Positions 50,055 through 63,743 are shown, counted from the stretch's first letter. The stretch: DNA of 64,000 nt from Montifringilla adamsi (GCA_017590115.1 JAGGNK010008559.1:4085888-4149887), one strand, 5' to 3'. Program-made: numbers and translations. The notes: generated by a model not told the origin, from the letters alone.

Positions 50055-53000
50055 TAAGCCATTATTATGGTTAAAAGACGATGTGACATTTCACATGCAT
50101 AGAAGAAACTTTACAGTTTTGGTTAGCAGTACCAGCTCATCGGTGTGTTTTTGCACCATGCAGGTATTGCTGATTCTGATTTTTTTTTTCATTTTTTTCA
50201 AGTAAAAGAAATAAAAAAAGAATTGTGCAGAATACTCACAGTATTGCATCAGTCAATGCTACTGTTTTCTCCTCAGAGACACAGAGGATAGAAAAAAATA
50301 ACTTACCCTCATTTTGGCTTTACACTGCACCCTTTTTTCATTTTTATGTAAATCTCTATCCAAAACCAATATGTCATCTTTCTGGAAAAAAAGTCATCTT
50401 GAATTTACAAGAGAAATGTATTTTCAGTTGTGGAAAAAAAAGGTAGCAAAAGCTTTAAAGATCTCTGTGCTTTATGAAAATATCTGCCCTTCAAACCTAA
50501 AGCACATTTAAGATGTACTAGAGTTCTTAGGACAGAAGGTAATAGAGCCCTAAGCAAAGACACTGTTGGACTTGAATTTTGTCAGAAGTAGTGGGTGTCA
50601 AAGTAATTTTGGTGGTGTTCACCATCTTTTCCCAATCCAATGGTAGCACATATTTCTCACTTTTTGCAGTAAAAGCCTAACCCGTATATAAAGATTTTTA
50701 GCTTTTAAAAAATTATATATTTAGAGAACTTTGTAACAAATGGGTTACATTTTATTTTAAATCTGAAAAAAAATGGAGGGAAAGAACACTGGCATTTTCA
50801 GTCAAAAAAAAAGCTTGCTTGAAAAGTCAATTTTAATTTATCCAGAAAACAGTCTCTATGCCTTCAGCAAATGTGTTTGCCAATCTACATGAGATCTCTG
50901 AACATAGTGGTCTCTCTAATTAAATATAAATTCTTTATATTTATTCCTGAAATTTAGAATATGTTAAGTTATGGTTGGAAATGACAAGATCTGTTACTTT
51001 TGGGAAATGGCTCGAGTTAGGAGGAAGAAACAGACTACAAAATGAGGCTTTATATAGAAGCCTTTCATCTCTAAGGTATCTCAAATTGCTTTCAGAAAAA
51101 AAAAAAAAAAAAACAAAAAAAACACCAACATTGCTACATCAATCATATAAACCCAGAGAACCTTTCAGAGATGGCAACATGAAGTCAACAACTGTTCACA
51201 ACTCAGTTCAAAGTGCAGAAAGGTTTATAGAGGTTGCTACAACCCAGAGATGGTACAGTATAAAAAGTATACTTTCAGGCTTCTTGGACATGTTAGCTGG
51301 AGTGCTCATGTATATAACCCTGAATTGAACTATCAGCTCAAATTTAAGTCTTTGGGAGATGGTTTATAAACATTTTCTTATGCTTGATAAAATGCTGCTT
51401 TTAAGAAACCTCCTTCTTTCCAAGGAAGTTCCATCACCTGCGGCCTTCAACATGACCAGTGTGGTCAAGGTTTAGCAACAGGACAAGATGGCCATGTAAG
51501 AACAGATTCCTGTTTTTCACATTAATGTTTCTTGTTTTGATCTTATTTATGCCCTGTAAATACATTGCAAGAAAAAAACTGAGGTGTCCATTTTAAGAAA
51601 AATTAGATGAGGGCATTATTAATTCACACATATCTACTGTTTGCATATTGTAATGTTAGTTATGCTATGATATGTACATTAAAGCAAATGCCCTGTAATC
51701 CCAAAACCACTATTTATACTTTCTTTTAACAGTTTTACCCAAATAGGTAACAGATATATAAACAGATATATATCTGAAAATTCCAAGTGTTCTGAAAATA
51801 TGCTTTGGTAACATCAAAAGAAATAAACACATTCTTAAGCAGAAAGACCATTTTAAGATGATAAGCATGATTTGTTGAGGGGTTTTTACTGCTAAGAAAT
51901 AATACTTTACATAAATATGGGGATGATGCCTCATCTCTCATTGGCAAACCAATGAGGGAATCAGGACACTTGTTCCATGGATTCCTCATTTGCTTTTGGG
52001 GAGAGAGAGGGAAAACACAACTCTAGCAGGAAGGAGCTGTCTATGAAAAAAATTGGGCTAGGTGAAAAATCCGATCTAGAAAGCACTTAGGTAAATTTGA
52101 TGTCTAAACCAGGAAATCTGGGCCCCTAATTCTGGGAGCATGGGGTAGAAACCCTGCTCATTTCTTGTATTTTTGTGTCTACCAGTGAGGTGATAAAGAC
52201 CATGGAAGTCAATATACAGCAGTGACTTCAACACCTAAAGAGGTAATATTGGCAAGACACTCCAGAATATGTTCCAAAAAAATCCAAGAACATTCCTCTA
52301 AAGACAAGGAAATATTTCCCATTTCTTTGTACAAATGAAGGGCAAAAAAACCCCCAACAAACTGTTGACATCATTCTCAGCTTCAGCCCTGTTTCCCAAA
52401 ATGCTGGGAGATACCATTGCTACTGATGAGGTAGACATTGACTCAACCTCTTTAAAAATTAAATTTCTAACTAGGAATAACTTTTGGAGAAAAAAACATG
52501 CACAAAAACACATGCAAAGGGCATGAAATTTGTGTTACTTGCCCCCAAAAAACAAACAACATTAAAATTGTTTGTTTGTGAAAATTGTGTTCAAATTTTC
52601 ATTTTTTTCAGAATGTGGGAAAACTTATTTTCATTTTTAATTTTGGCCCAAGTCAATTGACATACTTATGAAAGTCTCATTTTTTGTTCCAAGTAGCAAG
52701 CAGAGCAGGGCAGCTTATGAACCTGTGTCTGTGTGTACATGTGTCCACATGTATTATTACTGTAATAATGAACTGCAAAGAACCAGAGGAGAGCTAACTG
52801 GCATAAACATCATTGCACCTTTACACTTCACGTGGAAATACATAACTTAGCAAAATATTGCTGTTCTGCAAAAAATGAGTTCTGTTCTTTTCCACTAAGA
52901 ATCATACAAATTACTCTGACCTCCGTGAACTTTCATAAACATGATGGATATATTAATTTTGTTTTCTTCAATATTTCTACCTCCCATTGAATTTTTAATT

Positions 53001-55619
53001 TTATTATGCATATATATGCAATTTCAGGTTTTCTTTTAATTTAATTATCTTTGTAGTATCTGTTTCTCTTTCCTCACTGAAAGGGTTAAACTTGTTGCTC
53101 CTACCCAAGACCACAGTGTACAGTGTTTACAAGAGCTACATTCTATTCTGAAACTAAGGCTGAGAAAATTACTTCTATTCAATGCTTCTGCTTTAAAAAG
53201 GATAATGATTTCATCTAGTTAGAGATGTCTGTACCTACTTAGTTTATTGCAGGGAAGAAATTGCCTGTTCGCTCATGATAAGATAATTTGTCGCCTTGGA
53301 AATTAAATTATCCTTTCCAGTTTACCTTCAGGAGGAATACTATATAATACCTATTTGTTCCATTACACCCTTTAAATCAGAAATACGCTTTACTCTACAA
53401 ATATGTTCCGTGTAATCAGAGACATTAAGACAAGTTAAAATAGCCCCTGACTGCAACTTAATTAGCCTCCAAAGTTGTCAATTGTGTAAGACTTGGATCC
53501 AGTGGAACTAAAAGGATATTGAATAAATAATTTCTTTTAAAGAATAAAACCAAGCCTGCAGTACATTTTTAAGATAGCTTTTTATATTTTTTCCATTCTA
53601 ATAATCACAGAAAGCCATATAGGGTACACATCTTCACTCCACCAAACCAGAACAACATTTCTAGGTATCATTGCAGGACAGAACAAGCAAGATCAAACCT
53701 AATTTTTCACCTAATACATTAAATTATATAAGGGATTAAGGCTAATGTGGGGTTTTTCCTGCTTCTGCCAGACTGTGCTTAAACATATAAATATGGTCTG
53801 TTTTTCAGAGACACTGGTTTGTAAAATTACCATTTCTCAACCAATTTTGAAGTCCAAGATGAGTGAAGGGGTTTTAATATTTAAAACCTGCTATCACAAA
53901 CCCACAGTAATTAGGAATAGCCATAGTTCTAGGCCAGGGAGAACACATCATAAATGCTGGGTAGGGCATGGTAGGACTCAGCTCTCAAGGCACTGTTTGA
54001 CAATAGGCTCTGCAATCCTCCATAAAGCTCATCTATGGAACCACGTAATCCAAGTGATTCATTAACTTCTTACAGACAGCAATTCGGAGGAAAAAAAAAG
54101 AAAAAAAGGTTGAGAAAATTAGATTTTTCCATAGCATATTTTTTCCAGCCTTTGAGTAGTGATGAAGAGAAGCTGGTCTTGTGATGATGATAATGGATTA
54201 GGAAACAAAGCCTTGCGCTGTTGGCTCTGACACAGGCTCTGTGCCTGACCTTCAATGAATTGTAAAATCCCTGTGTTCCTCTTTGTCCTCTTGTGAAACT
54301 AGGCAATTTTTACCTACAGTGAGAAAACTGTTCAGTAGATTTATTAGATATTTATTGGATACTTTAGACAAGAAATGTATGTAACCACCCACTTTATTTG
54401 AGGTTAAAATATATTTATTTTACATTGAGTTCTAGAGATAGGAATTTTCCAATGAAACCATTTTTTTCTCCCCAAAATACTGGTTTGATACAAATGTTCC
54501 TCCTCATGGTAGAAAAGTGGCTAAAGAAGTTTTAATAAGGGAGATTTTCAGGTTCTGAAGGATATATCTTCATTCACCCTAGAACAACTGGGAAATGAAA
54601 CCTGGTTTTCCCACTGACACAGATGCTTACTAAGACCACACTACAGCTAAAAAACCCCAAAATAATGGCCTTTGCCATGGCACTACACTGAAATAACATG
54701 ACCTTCCTTCACCTTATATTTGTAATCTTGCTATCTCAGTCTCACTCACACATTAACAACTGCTGTATCAAATATATTTTTCAATAATATTTTTCCTGTT
54801 GTCTCATTTCGCTAATGCATACAACATTTTGGAAAAGTTGAAAAGAATTCACAGATTTCAGTGGTGGAAAACAACAGATATACATGGAATGGGGGCTGGA
54901 AATTGGATTTTAAGTAACAAGGAAAGAAAATTCGCCTCCATTTCTAGATCCACTTATTAGTAAATTAATTATATTATTTACTAAGTAGAGAAACATTTAC
55001 TGAGAGAAAATTCTGCATGTGAATAAAACATGATTAGATATTAGTAATTAAAATGGCAAAGTGTCTCCATTAAGCTTCAAAAGAGCACTTAAGCAAGCAG
55101 GATGCAAGCAACAAAATTGCAAGAAATCTGAATTATTCCAACATCAAACGAATTGAATTAATTTACTTCTGGATGGCATAGTGTGTGCTCTCAGTAAACA
55201 AGGAGAATAAATTATTTGATTGAAAATCAGGAACTAAATGAGTAAAATCATCTTTTGACATAGAAACTGTTGTCCTGATATATTTTGTACATACCAGCTA
55301 TTGCATACCTGTGACAAATAATGGTTGATCCAGCACATCCAAGACTTACTCCCAATTTTCACTGGTTCACTAGTAAAGGGGAATATTAGAGTCTTATAAA
55401 AATTGCCACAAAATATTTTTTAATGTACATTAGCACAATTGTTTGTAGGAACATTCTCTTAAATAATGTAGACTCTATAGGCAATATTAATGAACCCTTC
55501 GCTCAGCTGCATTTTTCATTTTAAACTGGGAAATGCTGCTTTACCTTGCCTTTTCTTCTAATCCTTTAGTATTGGTAGCATAGCCACCAAAACCACAGTC
55601 CATGGACTTGGAATTCTTT
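50055..55619. other. Non-coding DNA with minor simple repeats
   Basis: AT-rich. Contains an A-tract at 51096-51121 and a ten-base inverted repeat (AAACAAACAA / TTGTTTGTTT) at 52550-52577. No gene or named repeat recognised. Confidence 0.4.
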
Positions 55620-55738
55620 AAAAAAAAAAAAAAAAAGCCTAAAAAAAAACACAAAAATACCAGAAAAAAAAAAAAAAAAAGCCAACAAAAAAACAAAAAA
55701 ATACCAGGAAAAAAAAATAAAAAACCAACCCAAAAAAG
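55620..55738 (+). repeat. A-rich block, two imperfect copies of about 44 bases
   Basis: Poly(A) runs are interrupted by GCCTA...CACAAAAATACCAG (from 55637) and GCCAAC...CAAAAAAATACCAGG (from 55681). The two interruptions are clearly related and 44 bases apart, so the block arose by duplication inside an A-rich tract. Confidence 0.9.
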
Positions 55739-57318
55739 TAGGATTTAACCTGAGTCTTTTTTTTTGTAATTTTTATTCCAGGAAAAGATGCAGAGACATA
55801 ATACAGTCAAATTTCAGTCCCAAGTTGTGGCTTTAGCTGCCTGTACTGTTCAGATGCAATGGTTTGAAGTTCATTATTTTTATTTCTGAAGCCACCCTGC
55901 TGTTCTACCCAAAGAAAAAGCAGGTCAGAACCAAGCTATTTAATTAGTGCAGAAGGTAGGTGATGCTTAAGCATGCTGCCAATCATTTTCTAACTATTTA
56001 TAATTTTCCGTCAGGGATAGATTAACAATAGACTTTTGAAACAACATGCATAAAATGATAATTCATGAGAAATGGTTGTGAGGAGTTAATTTTAGTAAAG
56101 GAGAAGGCTAGAAAATAATTTATTATAAATTATTAAACATAAGCATACATCTTGTTATGTCTAAAGAGCACTCAAATCTGTACCATGAATTGAATAGAAA
56201 CAAAGTAAACCAATAGATTTCAGTGTTAAAAAAAGGCTACTGATGAGACCTGGAATGATGGAAGCACACAAAGGAGCTCACTAGCATGTGCAATTTTTAT
56301 TTTCCTGTGTGGTTCAGACCTTGAACCAGGATTTGTCTTTGTGATTCCATCAAAACTCCACTTATGTGCATAGTGCAAGCCACTAAATTTTGCATGATTA
56401 CTTGCAGAATAAAAGTTGTATTGCTCACACTACTTTTAACTTTCAATAATAACATAAAATATAAATAATGCTCTGGTAGTTTTGGCGGTTTTTTTATTTG
56501 CAATGTCCCTCTTTCAATACATGGCACAAGCTGTTATACTCAGAGATGTTATTTTTAATTTTCTGCTCTTATGCAGAAATATTTCTAATCTTAAGAACTT
56601 TCAGTGTCCCATCTGGAGCAAAGAGGGATAGAATATAACATCTTTTGGGGAATTCTGTGAGGAACTATGGTCAAGAGGGGCTCTGATAACCAGAAATCAG
56701 GTTCCTGAGGTGCTGTAACTTCACAAATGTAAAAATTTGTCTCCCAAAAAAACAAAAGCTTATTATTTGAAATATACCCATTGCCAAACACACCTAAAAT
56801 CTTCAGACCAGTGGCCTCATGTCAAAGTAAGTGTCAGTGACTGCTGTGTTCCTTTGTGTAACACCCAAAGAAAACCATCCTTTATGGTGAAGAAGGGAGC
56901 TCTCCCATGACTTAAAGTATTTTGCAGTAAACAGAGTTGTGTTTTAATTAAGACAAAGAATTACTATCAATAATGCACTAGCTGGAATGCTAAACCAGCC
57001 TTTTCCCTGTTGTTAATGAAAATCAGTTAGCTAGCAACAGCATTAATTAAATTTTCATTGTTTATCTGCTAGGTCAACAGTCTTCCTAACAGGTGGCTCA
57101 GTAACCAGTGCTATTAAAGGAACTCTGAAGAACCTTAATTTAAAACACTAATTATTCCTAAAATAGTGAAGATTACTTCGTAGGAGTAGGGACTCAGGGC
57201 ATAATGGCCTTGTCTATAAGATCTGAGAAGGGACATATCTTCTTGCCTTTAAAACCAAGACCAAAGGCAACTTTTGTTTAGTTAGTGAGGTGTTTTCTTC
57301 CACTGTTATCACACGACG
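55739..57318. other. Non-coding DNA, nothing specific seen
   Basis: AT-rich sequence; the short minus-strand frames at 56297-56527 and 56591-56791 have no support. Confidence 0.4.
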
Positions 57319-57341
57319 CACCCCCCCCCACCACCCCCCCC
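57319..57341 (+). repeat. C-rich homopolymer tract
   Basis: Nine C, ACCA, then eight C. On the minus strand this is two long G runs separated by TGGT, which could form a G-quadruplex. Confidence 0.92.
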
Positions 57342-58339
57342 AAATAAAGCAGGGAATTTGAGAAAATAAATTTTGACTTAAAAGCCAGTCCTCTGGGAGG
57401 GAGCCTTCATGAAGATTAAGGGGTAAATTGGGGAGTGCTTCTAATCTGGTAGGGGAATAAATTAATCAGGAGAATACTAACAGAACTGGCTATCTGGGTT
57501 GTAGATCTGGGTTATCAGATTCAGTAATTTTGATATTCTGATTATTTATTTGATCAAATTAACTAGACAGTTTTGATTCCTTCATTGAAACTCTTTTTGA
57601 GTGAAGGTATATTGTTCTACAGATTACTGCATAAGATATTCTATTCTGTGACATGAGAAATGAAATAGCACTGAAAACCACGAGTTCCAGTCCTGAGTTG
57701 TTAAAACATTATAAATTCACTCATAATATATGTACAGCTCTAGAGATAGGTCTTCAGTGAGACAATATTCATAGGAAGCTAAAGTATAAATGGTATTGAT
57801 TTTCATACACCTGCTCTGTTAACTTTTGCCTTCAAATCCTCATCTTCTTGATGACCAAGCTATCCAAAGTTATAAAAATAATTGACTCTCTAGACTTAGA
57901 AAAAATTTTAGTATAGCTTGGAATAAAATCTGGTTTCTTAATGTAATAAGTATTTGTTGGGTAGTTTTTCTTGCTGTAATTGGTTTTAAATAACTAATAT
58001 GGGCAGCAAATGTATTGCTTCCTTATCCAGTCGAGGTCTGAAACATTTGAAGCTGCAAAGACGCACATGATGTAAAACCAGAATAAGGCTCCTTTCAATC
58101 AGGGCATTGTGACAAGGATCAAAATACAACAAAGTTAGGAGAGAATAAGGAACATCCACTCATTGGGAACATGTAAGACACAACATAGTAAAACCAAAAC
58201 ATATTCTAACATGTTGCTTTCCAGTTTTTGTTGATTGACTTTAGAGTTTTCTCATGCATTTTATACCCATACCAAGCATTTTCTTGGGTATACACTCTTG
58301 TTATACCCATATCTGGTGGTGCTTCAACTAGGTTAAAAA
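57342..58339. other. Non-coding DNA, nothing specific seen
   Basis: Ordinary AT-rich sequence. Confidence 0.4.
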
Positions 58340-58397
58340 TAAGTGTATGTATATATCTTTATAAGTGTATATATATATATATATCTATATATAGATA
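58340..58397. repeat. (TA)n/(TG)n microsatellite
   Basis: GTGTATGTATAT units followed by a TA run at about 58369-58384 and a CTATATATAG palindrome. Confidence 0.93.
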
Positions 58398-58974
58398 AAA
58401 TTCTTATGTGTTGGCTCTGGGAATACAAAATAATAAAATACATTTTTGAGCATTCCAGACAAGAAACCAAGCTTTAAAAGTGTTCTTAAGAAACACTAGA
58501 CACCCTTCCTGATTGCCTACCTCCCCAAAGGTGGCCTCTGACACTCCACGGTAAAATTAAAGAACACTCGCAGTGAACAGTTAAAAGGTATGCTTCCCAT
58601 AAAAAATAATATTCCTAGCTCCTATCATTGTCTTTTGCCTGAAGCATGAGAAGTTATATCATTTCTAGATTCCTGATTATTTTTAAAACCCTAGTAACTT
58701 TGACCATTGTTATAATCTATATAAACATCCTTTTCCCTTTCTAATCCAACTGAGCTCCTGACTACAATAATATGTTGTGGCAATGACTTTTGTTAGATTA
58801 TTGTTGGCTGAAAAACTAATTCCTTCTCTTGATTATAGATTTGCTGTCTTTCAATTCTCTGAATATTACCTTCCTCTGATATTATGTCAGAAGTTAAGTA
58901 GGAAGCCTGCACTAGTTTCTCTCTAAATTAATTTTTACACACAGCCTTTTTTACTTGGTTATTTCTCATGTCTC
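58398..58974. other. Non-coding DNA, nothing specific seen
   Basis: AT-rich sequence leading up to the old CR1-like fragment, whose true left edge may lie somewhat further in this direction. Confidence 0.4.
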
Positions 58975-59260
58975 ATCTTGTTCATCTCTATTCTGAAGTA
59001 AACTGCTGCTGTCTTTTCAATCTTACTTCATATGGTAGTTTTTCCACTTCTCTAAGCATTCTTATTGCCAGTCTCTGAACCCCTCCTATTTTCCCTATAG
59101 TCTTTTTTGGAGTAACATAAACAGAGCTGAAAGCTGTGTTCCAGAGGCAGCCTAGGTTAGAAATAGCATTATAATACCATCAATATCAATTTAATAAAAA
59201 ATCCTAACCCTAGATTTCTTTTCTTTGTTAACCATTACTGCTGACTGATGAGGGTTTGCA
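58975..59260 (-). mobile_element. Ancient CR1-like LINE fragment
   Basis: The plus strand carries decayed landmarks in the right order for a reverse-complemented CR1 internal/3' segment: TTCAATCTTACTTCATATGG, TTGCCAGTCTCTGAACC, a CAGAGCTGAAAGCTGTGTTCC stretch (cf. 'GAACTGCACACAGTATTCC'), then a TTTGTTAACCATTACTGCTG stretch. It is far more divergent than the two copies at 32951 and 38138, so it is an older family. The ends are approximate. Confidence 0.5.
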
Positions 59261-60659
59261 GCTGTTTGAGTTTCTGATCTGGCAGTCACAGCTATGGTAC
59301 ATTTCATTCCAGACCTGGTGTAATAACATTCATGGAATACGTTTCCTAGTACTTGCTGAACTCACTGAATACAGTGGATGTATTTTATATTTTGCCCCCT
59401 TCATACTTTATAGCTGGAGAACAACTGCACACACTGAATGTGGAACAACTGTGTTTTCCATTCTCTCTTGGAAGTCTGTGATGCCTCAGGCACTTTTCAA
59501 GCAATATCCTTTTATTTCAAATAAAGAGAGCCGATTGATCTCCTGGAGTAAAATCAGTTCTCCAGAGAGCATCCAAGCCCCTCTTTTGACAGTGGGCAGT
59601 AAAATGTACTGATATTGACCACCTTCACGTGATAACTCACGATTGTCCTCATCTTCTTTTTGTACAGTAGCAACTCAGATGGAGTACTGCAAATGTCATG
59701 GAAATTGTGCCTGAAGCAAAACCTCTCACCAGAGAGCTGTACATTGTCTTTAGACCTTAGGGGAGATCTTCCAGTCATTTCTGTGTTCATGAGTTCAGAT
59801 TATCCTTCATAAACCAAGCATGCTGCATTGCTTTCCAGATTATGGATCAAAAACTTCCACTAAGGTCCTTTGTCTTGACACCTGAAGGATACTTCTGCAG
59901 CATCTTGGGGTACAATTTGTTATTAAAGACAAACATCTAACCTGTGGGATCAGGTGGGATATTTACCTGACTCTAAGAAGTAAAAATATTCAACACTTGT
60001 TACCTATTGATGGCAGACTGTTTTAAAACAGACTTAATCATTTAATCAAAGGGATTTAGAAAACAAAGTAGGGTCTATTAGAGCTTATTTTACTGCAAAA
60101 CTCTGTCACCTGAGATCATTAATTTTGAAAAAAATCCCTCACACCTTTGTTGCCAGTCTGACACTTATTCCTCTCTAAACTCCTGTTGCATTATATCATT
60201 TCATAGAGTTCTTTATACTGAACTGCAGATTCCTTCACAGCAATTCTCTATAGAATCTGGTTCCTGCCTGACACACATCAGAATCCTGCACAGGGATAGG
60301 GGGATGCAGGTGACTAAAGGACATTGCTTCATGGAAATCAATTATTCATTCTCTGAATTTCTACCATCTTTGATGCATGAAGGAAAAACTAACCTGTGTG
60401 TAGGCTGACTTGTTAGAGCTGAAGCAGGAGTAAAAAGAGTTTGTGACCAAGTAGGAATGACTATGATGAGTAATAGATTTGTCACTACAAGGGGAAAAAA
60501 GAAAAAAATTTCCTGTAAAATTGAAATTATTGTACTGTTAGACGGGTAAAAAATCTGTATTCCTCCACTATAAAAGGTGAGAGAAAGCGGGACAACAACT
60601 ATTTTCTCCAACATTCTTTGGAGTCTGCTCTTTTTAATGTGCAGACATAAAACTGCACT
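59261..60659. other. Non-coding DNA, nothing specific seen
   Basis: AT-rich; the 118-codon frame at 59256-59612 lacks an ATG near its start, splice context and recognisable sequence. Confidence 0.4.
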
Positions 60660-61229
60660 TTGAAATCAACTTTGAAGTCTCTGGTTTATCTCATATTTGA
60701 AGGCTCAAAGGTCCAAGTCCCTCCAAAGCCAGCCTCAGTAATCTCTTCAAGGAGAGACATATTTGACTTGCACAGTCCACCAAATTATCCAAGTAACACA
60801 GTAAATGCCTTGCGATTGACACTCTTCTTTGGTCCTGTTGAGGGGTGGCACAGTCCAGGCAGGGGAGTGGCAGTGAGCTCCCTAATAATTTTTTTTTCTC
60901 CTATGACAGCCTTGTCTATATGCAGATACAAAGGCAATGATTCCTATTCTATTATCCTAAATACAACACAGCTTGGAAAGAAAGAACATAATTGCAGCCT
61001 ATCAGGGTTTTTTTTTTTAATGGAAATCAGAAATCTAAATTATAATCTACATGTCATCTTTGCATTAGGAGTTAACATTGCCCAAGCACTTCACACTGGT
61101 TTCTGCCAACAGCTAGTGCAATGTTATTGCGGTACTCCAGTATTTCAAACTAGTTTTGGCAAAAAAAACCAAAACAAATTAACTTCAAATTTTCTTTCAT
61201 CTACAGCCAGCAGTAAAATTCTTTGCTAG
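60660..61229 (+). other. Longest open frame in the window (189 codons), not called as a gene
   Basis: The frame has no ATG at its 5' end and only reaches one well inside. Its composition is mixed, interrupted by a run of T encoding a phenylalanine-rich spot (near 60890 and 61010). No domain, signal or known mobile-element protein is recognised. By length it is at the edge of what chance gives in this much AT-rich DNA. It might be a decayed element or a single-exon relic. Confidence 0.2.
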
Positions 61230-63119
61230 GTAGAATATTTGCTTCAAGATAAAAAATTATATAGAGCTGTTGGCATGCAAGGTTGGTTTTTTTGTTTTTT
61301 TTTTTTATTTGGTATGATTGTCAATTTCACCAGGATCCAGTTTTATTTCACTACTGACCATGGCAAAACTTTGACTTTATGATTGGAAAAAGGTAAAATT
61401 TGGCTTTGCTGCACATCTATACCTGCTTTCTATATTTTCTTTTTCCTTCCAGAAACAGAAAACCTGTAATATTAGAACTGCTCTTTTTCATGATAGATGG
61501 TTTTTCCATAAAGGCCCTAAAGAAAGCACAAAACTCTTTATCTCCTTTTCTCAAATATGCCTGAGCTTCTGAATATTTATGGCCCCATGGCTTGTCTATC
61601 AGAAGTTTGAGCCACCTGCCATGGACCAGAATGGAAGGAACTCCAATCTATAACAGTGAATTTCAATTCTGTCACAAACAGTTTTGTGATGTTCATCACA
61701 CAGTATTAGAAAAAATGCATCAAGCTCTCTCTTCCAAGTCAGTCACACACTCATTAAAATCACTTTTCAACACAGGACTTTCTTTTCTACCCCTCCTGCC
61801 TTTCACTTTTTCTCACTCCCAAGCAGGTGTCTTATTCTCACCCACCTCTTTTCACTGTAAAGCATCTAACAAGAGAGCAACTGCTACTGAGCTGTTGCTA
61901 AATCTGGAAAAGCTTTGGTATGATGCTTAATAGCAGAAGAAATTTAAAAGTGTTATCGTACACTCAAACAAAAGTTCTGTGTCAAGGTAAATGATAGGAA
62001 ATAAAGAAAAGGTACTTAGGTACTTCTCCACACCTTTGTATTTTGTGCACCTGACATTTTAAATCTTTTTAAACAAATACAGAAAAACTTCTGGTGATAC
62101 AAATTTTCATTCAACTATGTGAAAATACATATCCCAAGTCACAAATAGGCCTATGTATCAATTTCATATTCATTCTACTTCATGTTTTATAGCCCTACAG
62201 GGTTTCTTTCCCACTAAGCTTTTTCTTCACGTTTACATAGAGCATCTGACTATATTTTGTAGCATTAGAAAATAAGAGACTGATTAATCAATGCCTTGCA
62301 CCATCTGTAGTCATAGTAGTTCTGCAAAATGAATGCAGATCATAGATCTTGCTTTACAGTTTTAAAGGCTCATAAAATAAGGTTTTGAAAAATTGCATTC
62401 TTTTAAAATACTAGTATATTTTTAAATATTGATATAATGAAGGCAACATAGATACAAAAAACTCTTTGTAGGTCAGTAAGCAAAGAAGCATTTAAAACCA
62501 GTGGCAAAGGTCCTATTTGTCTCAGAACATACCAAGAGATAAAACGCATTATGTGAAATTTCATAGCTTTCCCATAAAACAAAACTAAAACCTCACACAA
62601 GAAAATTGAAATGAACCATTGATAAGTATTTTGCAAAAAAATACAACTCTTAAAAATGGTTTTCTCCAGACATAAAACAATACGTTCATATTGAATTTAA
62701 TACCTTGCCTTGCTTTTACATCTTTGGTTTTCAGAGTTCTTATCAAACCTAGAGCAAGAGTTCACAAGTGAGGATGCAATCTAAATTATATCCTTCCTGC
62801 AGGTTAACTGGAATCAAATATATAGATAGTTCTTCAGATAAACTTCAAAATATTTGTTTTATTGCTGAAGAGGTATTTCTCATGGGAAGACAGAAGCAGT
62901 GAATAATTTATCTGAGTGATAGGCAAGGGACGGGAACTGTTCCCTTAGTGATTAGCAGTCTCTTCCTGTCTAGGACAGAAGAATAATCTGCTGCTGTGGA
63001 TTGCCAGCCTCAGGCTTGTCATGGTCCACACTGCACTGTCTGATTTAAATAGATTGCTCTAGAATAATGTGACAGCATCATAAAATAGAGGAGAGATGAC
63101 CAAGTTACTAATATGCTGG
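61230..63119. other. Non-coding DNA, nothing specific seen
   Basis: AT-rich sequence with a T-rich spot at about 61287-61306. No repeats or RNA genes recognised. Confidence 0.4.
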
Positions 63120-63197
63120 AGTATTATCCTTATGGACTGGAATTATCCAGCCCATTTCTTGAAGGGCTGGAAAATTCCAGTCCAAAAGGATAATACT
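63120..63197. repeat. Long inverted repeat / hairpin, 34-base arms
   Basis: Arm one (63120-63153) and arm two (63164-63197) are reverse complements over 34 bases, with two mismatches, both A opposite A, around a ten-base loop (ATTTCTTGAA). Each arm also contains a smaller palindrome (CTGGAATTATCCAG and CTGGAAAATTCCAG). Weaker pairing seems to continue outside, with a five-base bulge (ATGCTGG before, CCAGCCAT after). The size and shape fit a microRNA-like precursor or a small palindromic mobile element. Overlapping frames on both strands are a consequence of the symmetry. Confidence 0.95.
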
Positions 63198-63682
63198 TAT
63201 TACCAGCCATTTCACAGGGGACATGGCAACACAGAGGATGATGGAAGCATTAAACCAGTACTTAAAATTATCTCTGACTCTGCTAGGGGCCTGCAAAGAG
63301 ACTTTGTCCTAGGGTTTCCAACTTTTAAAATTATTACAATAAAATTTCCTCACTTGGGGATGTGCTCCAAATCAGTTCAGTAAAATGTAGGTAGAAACAG
63401 TATTACCTGCAGTGCAGGTAGCCAAGCCATGCAATCAACACAAATACACCACATATGTGGGTCACTGAGCCATCAGATGTCCAAAGTGTAAACATCTGCT
63501 ATCATTTTACATGCCCTGAAGACTCCACTATCTTGATCTCCAAAGATCTAAGGTCCTATCTTGTAGCAGACCATACAGAAGTCATATATCCCATGGGGAA
63601 TCTGGAAAGGCACCGGATGCTTATTTAACTGCCTCCATCATATCTTATGCAGCTACAACATCATTTTATTAAAATTCATTTT
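63198..63682. other. Non-coding DNA, nothing specific seen
   Basis: Ordinary sequence downstream of the hairpin. Confidence 0.4.
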
Positions 63683-63743
63683 AACAAAAAAAAAAAAAAA
63701 AAAAACAAAAAAAAACCCAACAACAACAACAACAAAAAAAAAA
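63683..63743 (+). repeat. A-rich tract with (CAA)n
   Basis: Twenty A, C, nine A, then a CCC-interrupted (CAA)n run and another A run. The sequence before it is not a recognised SINE or LINE. Confidence 0.92.
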
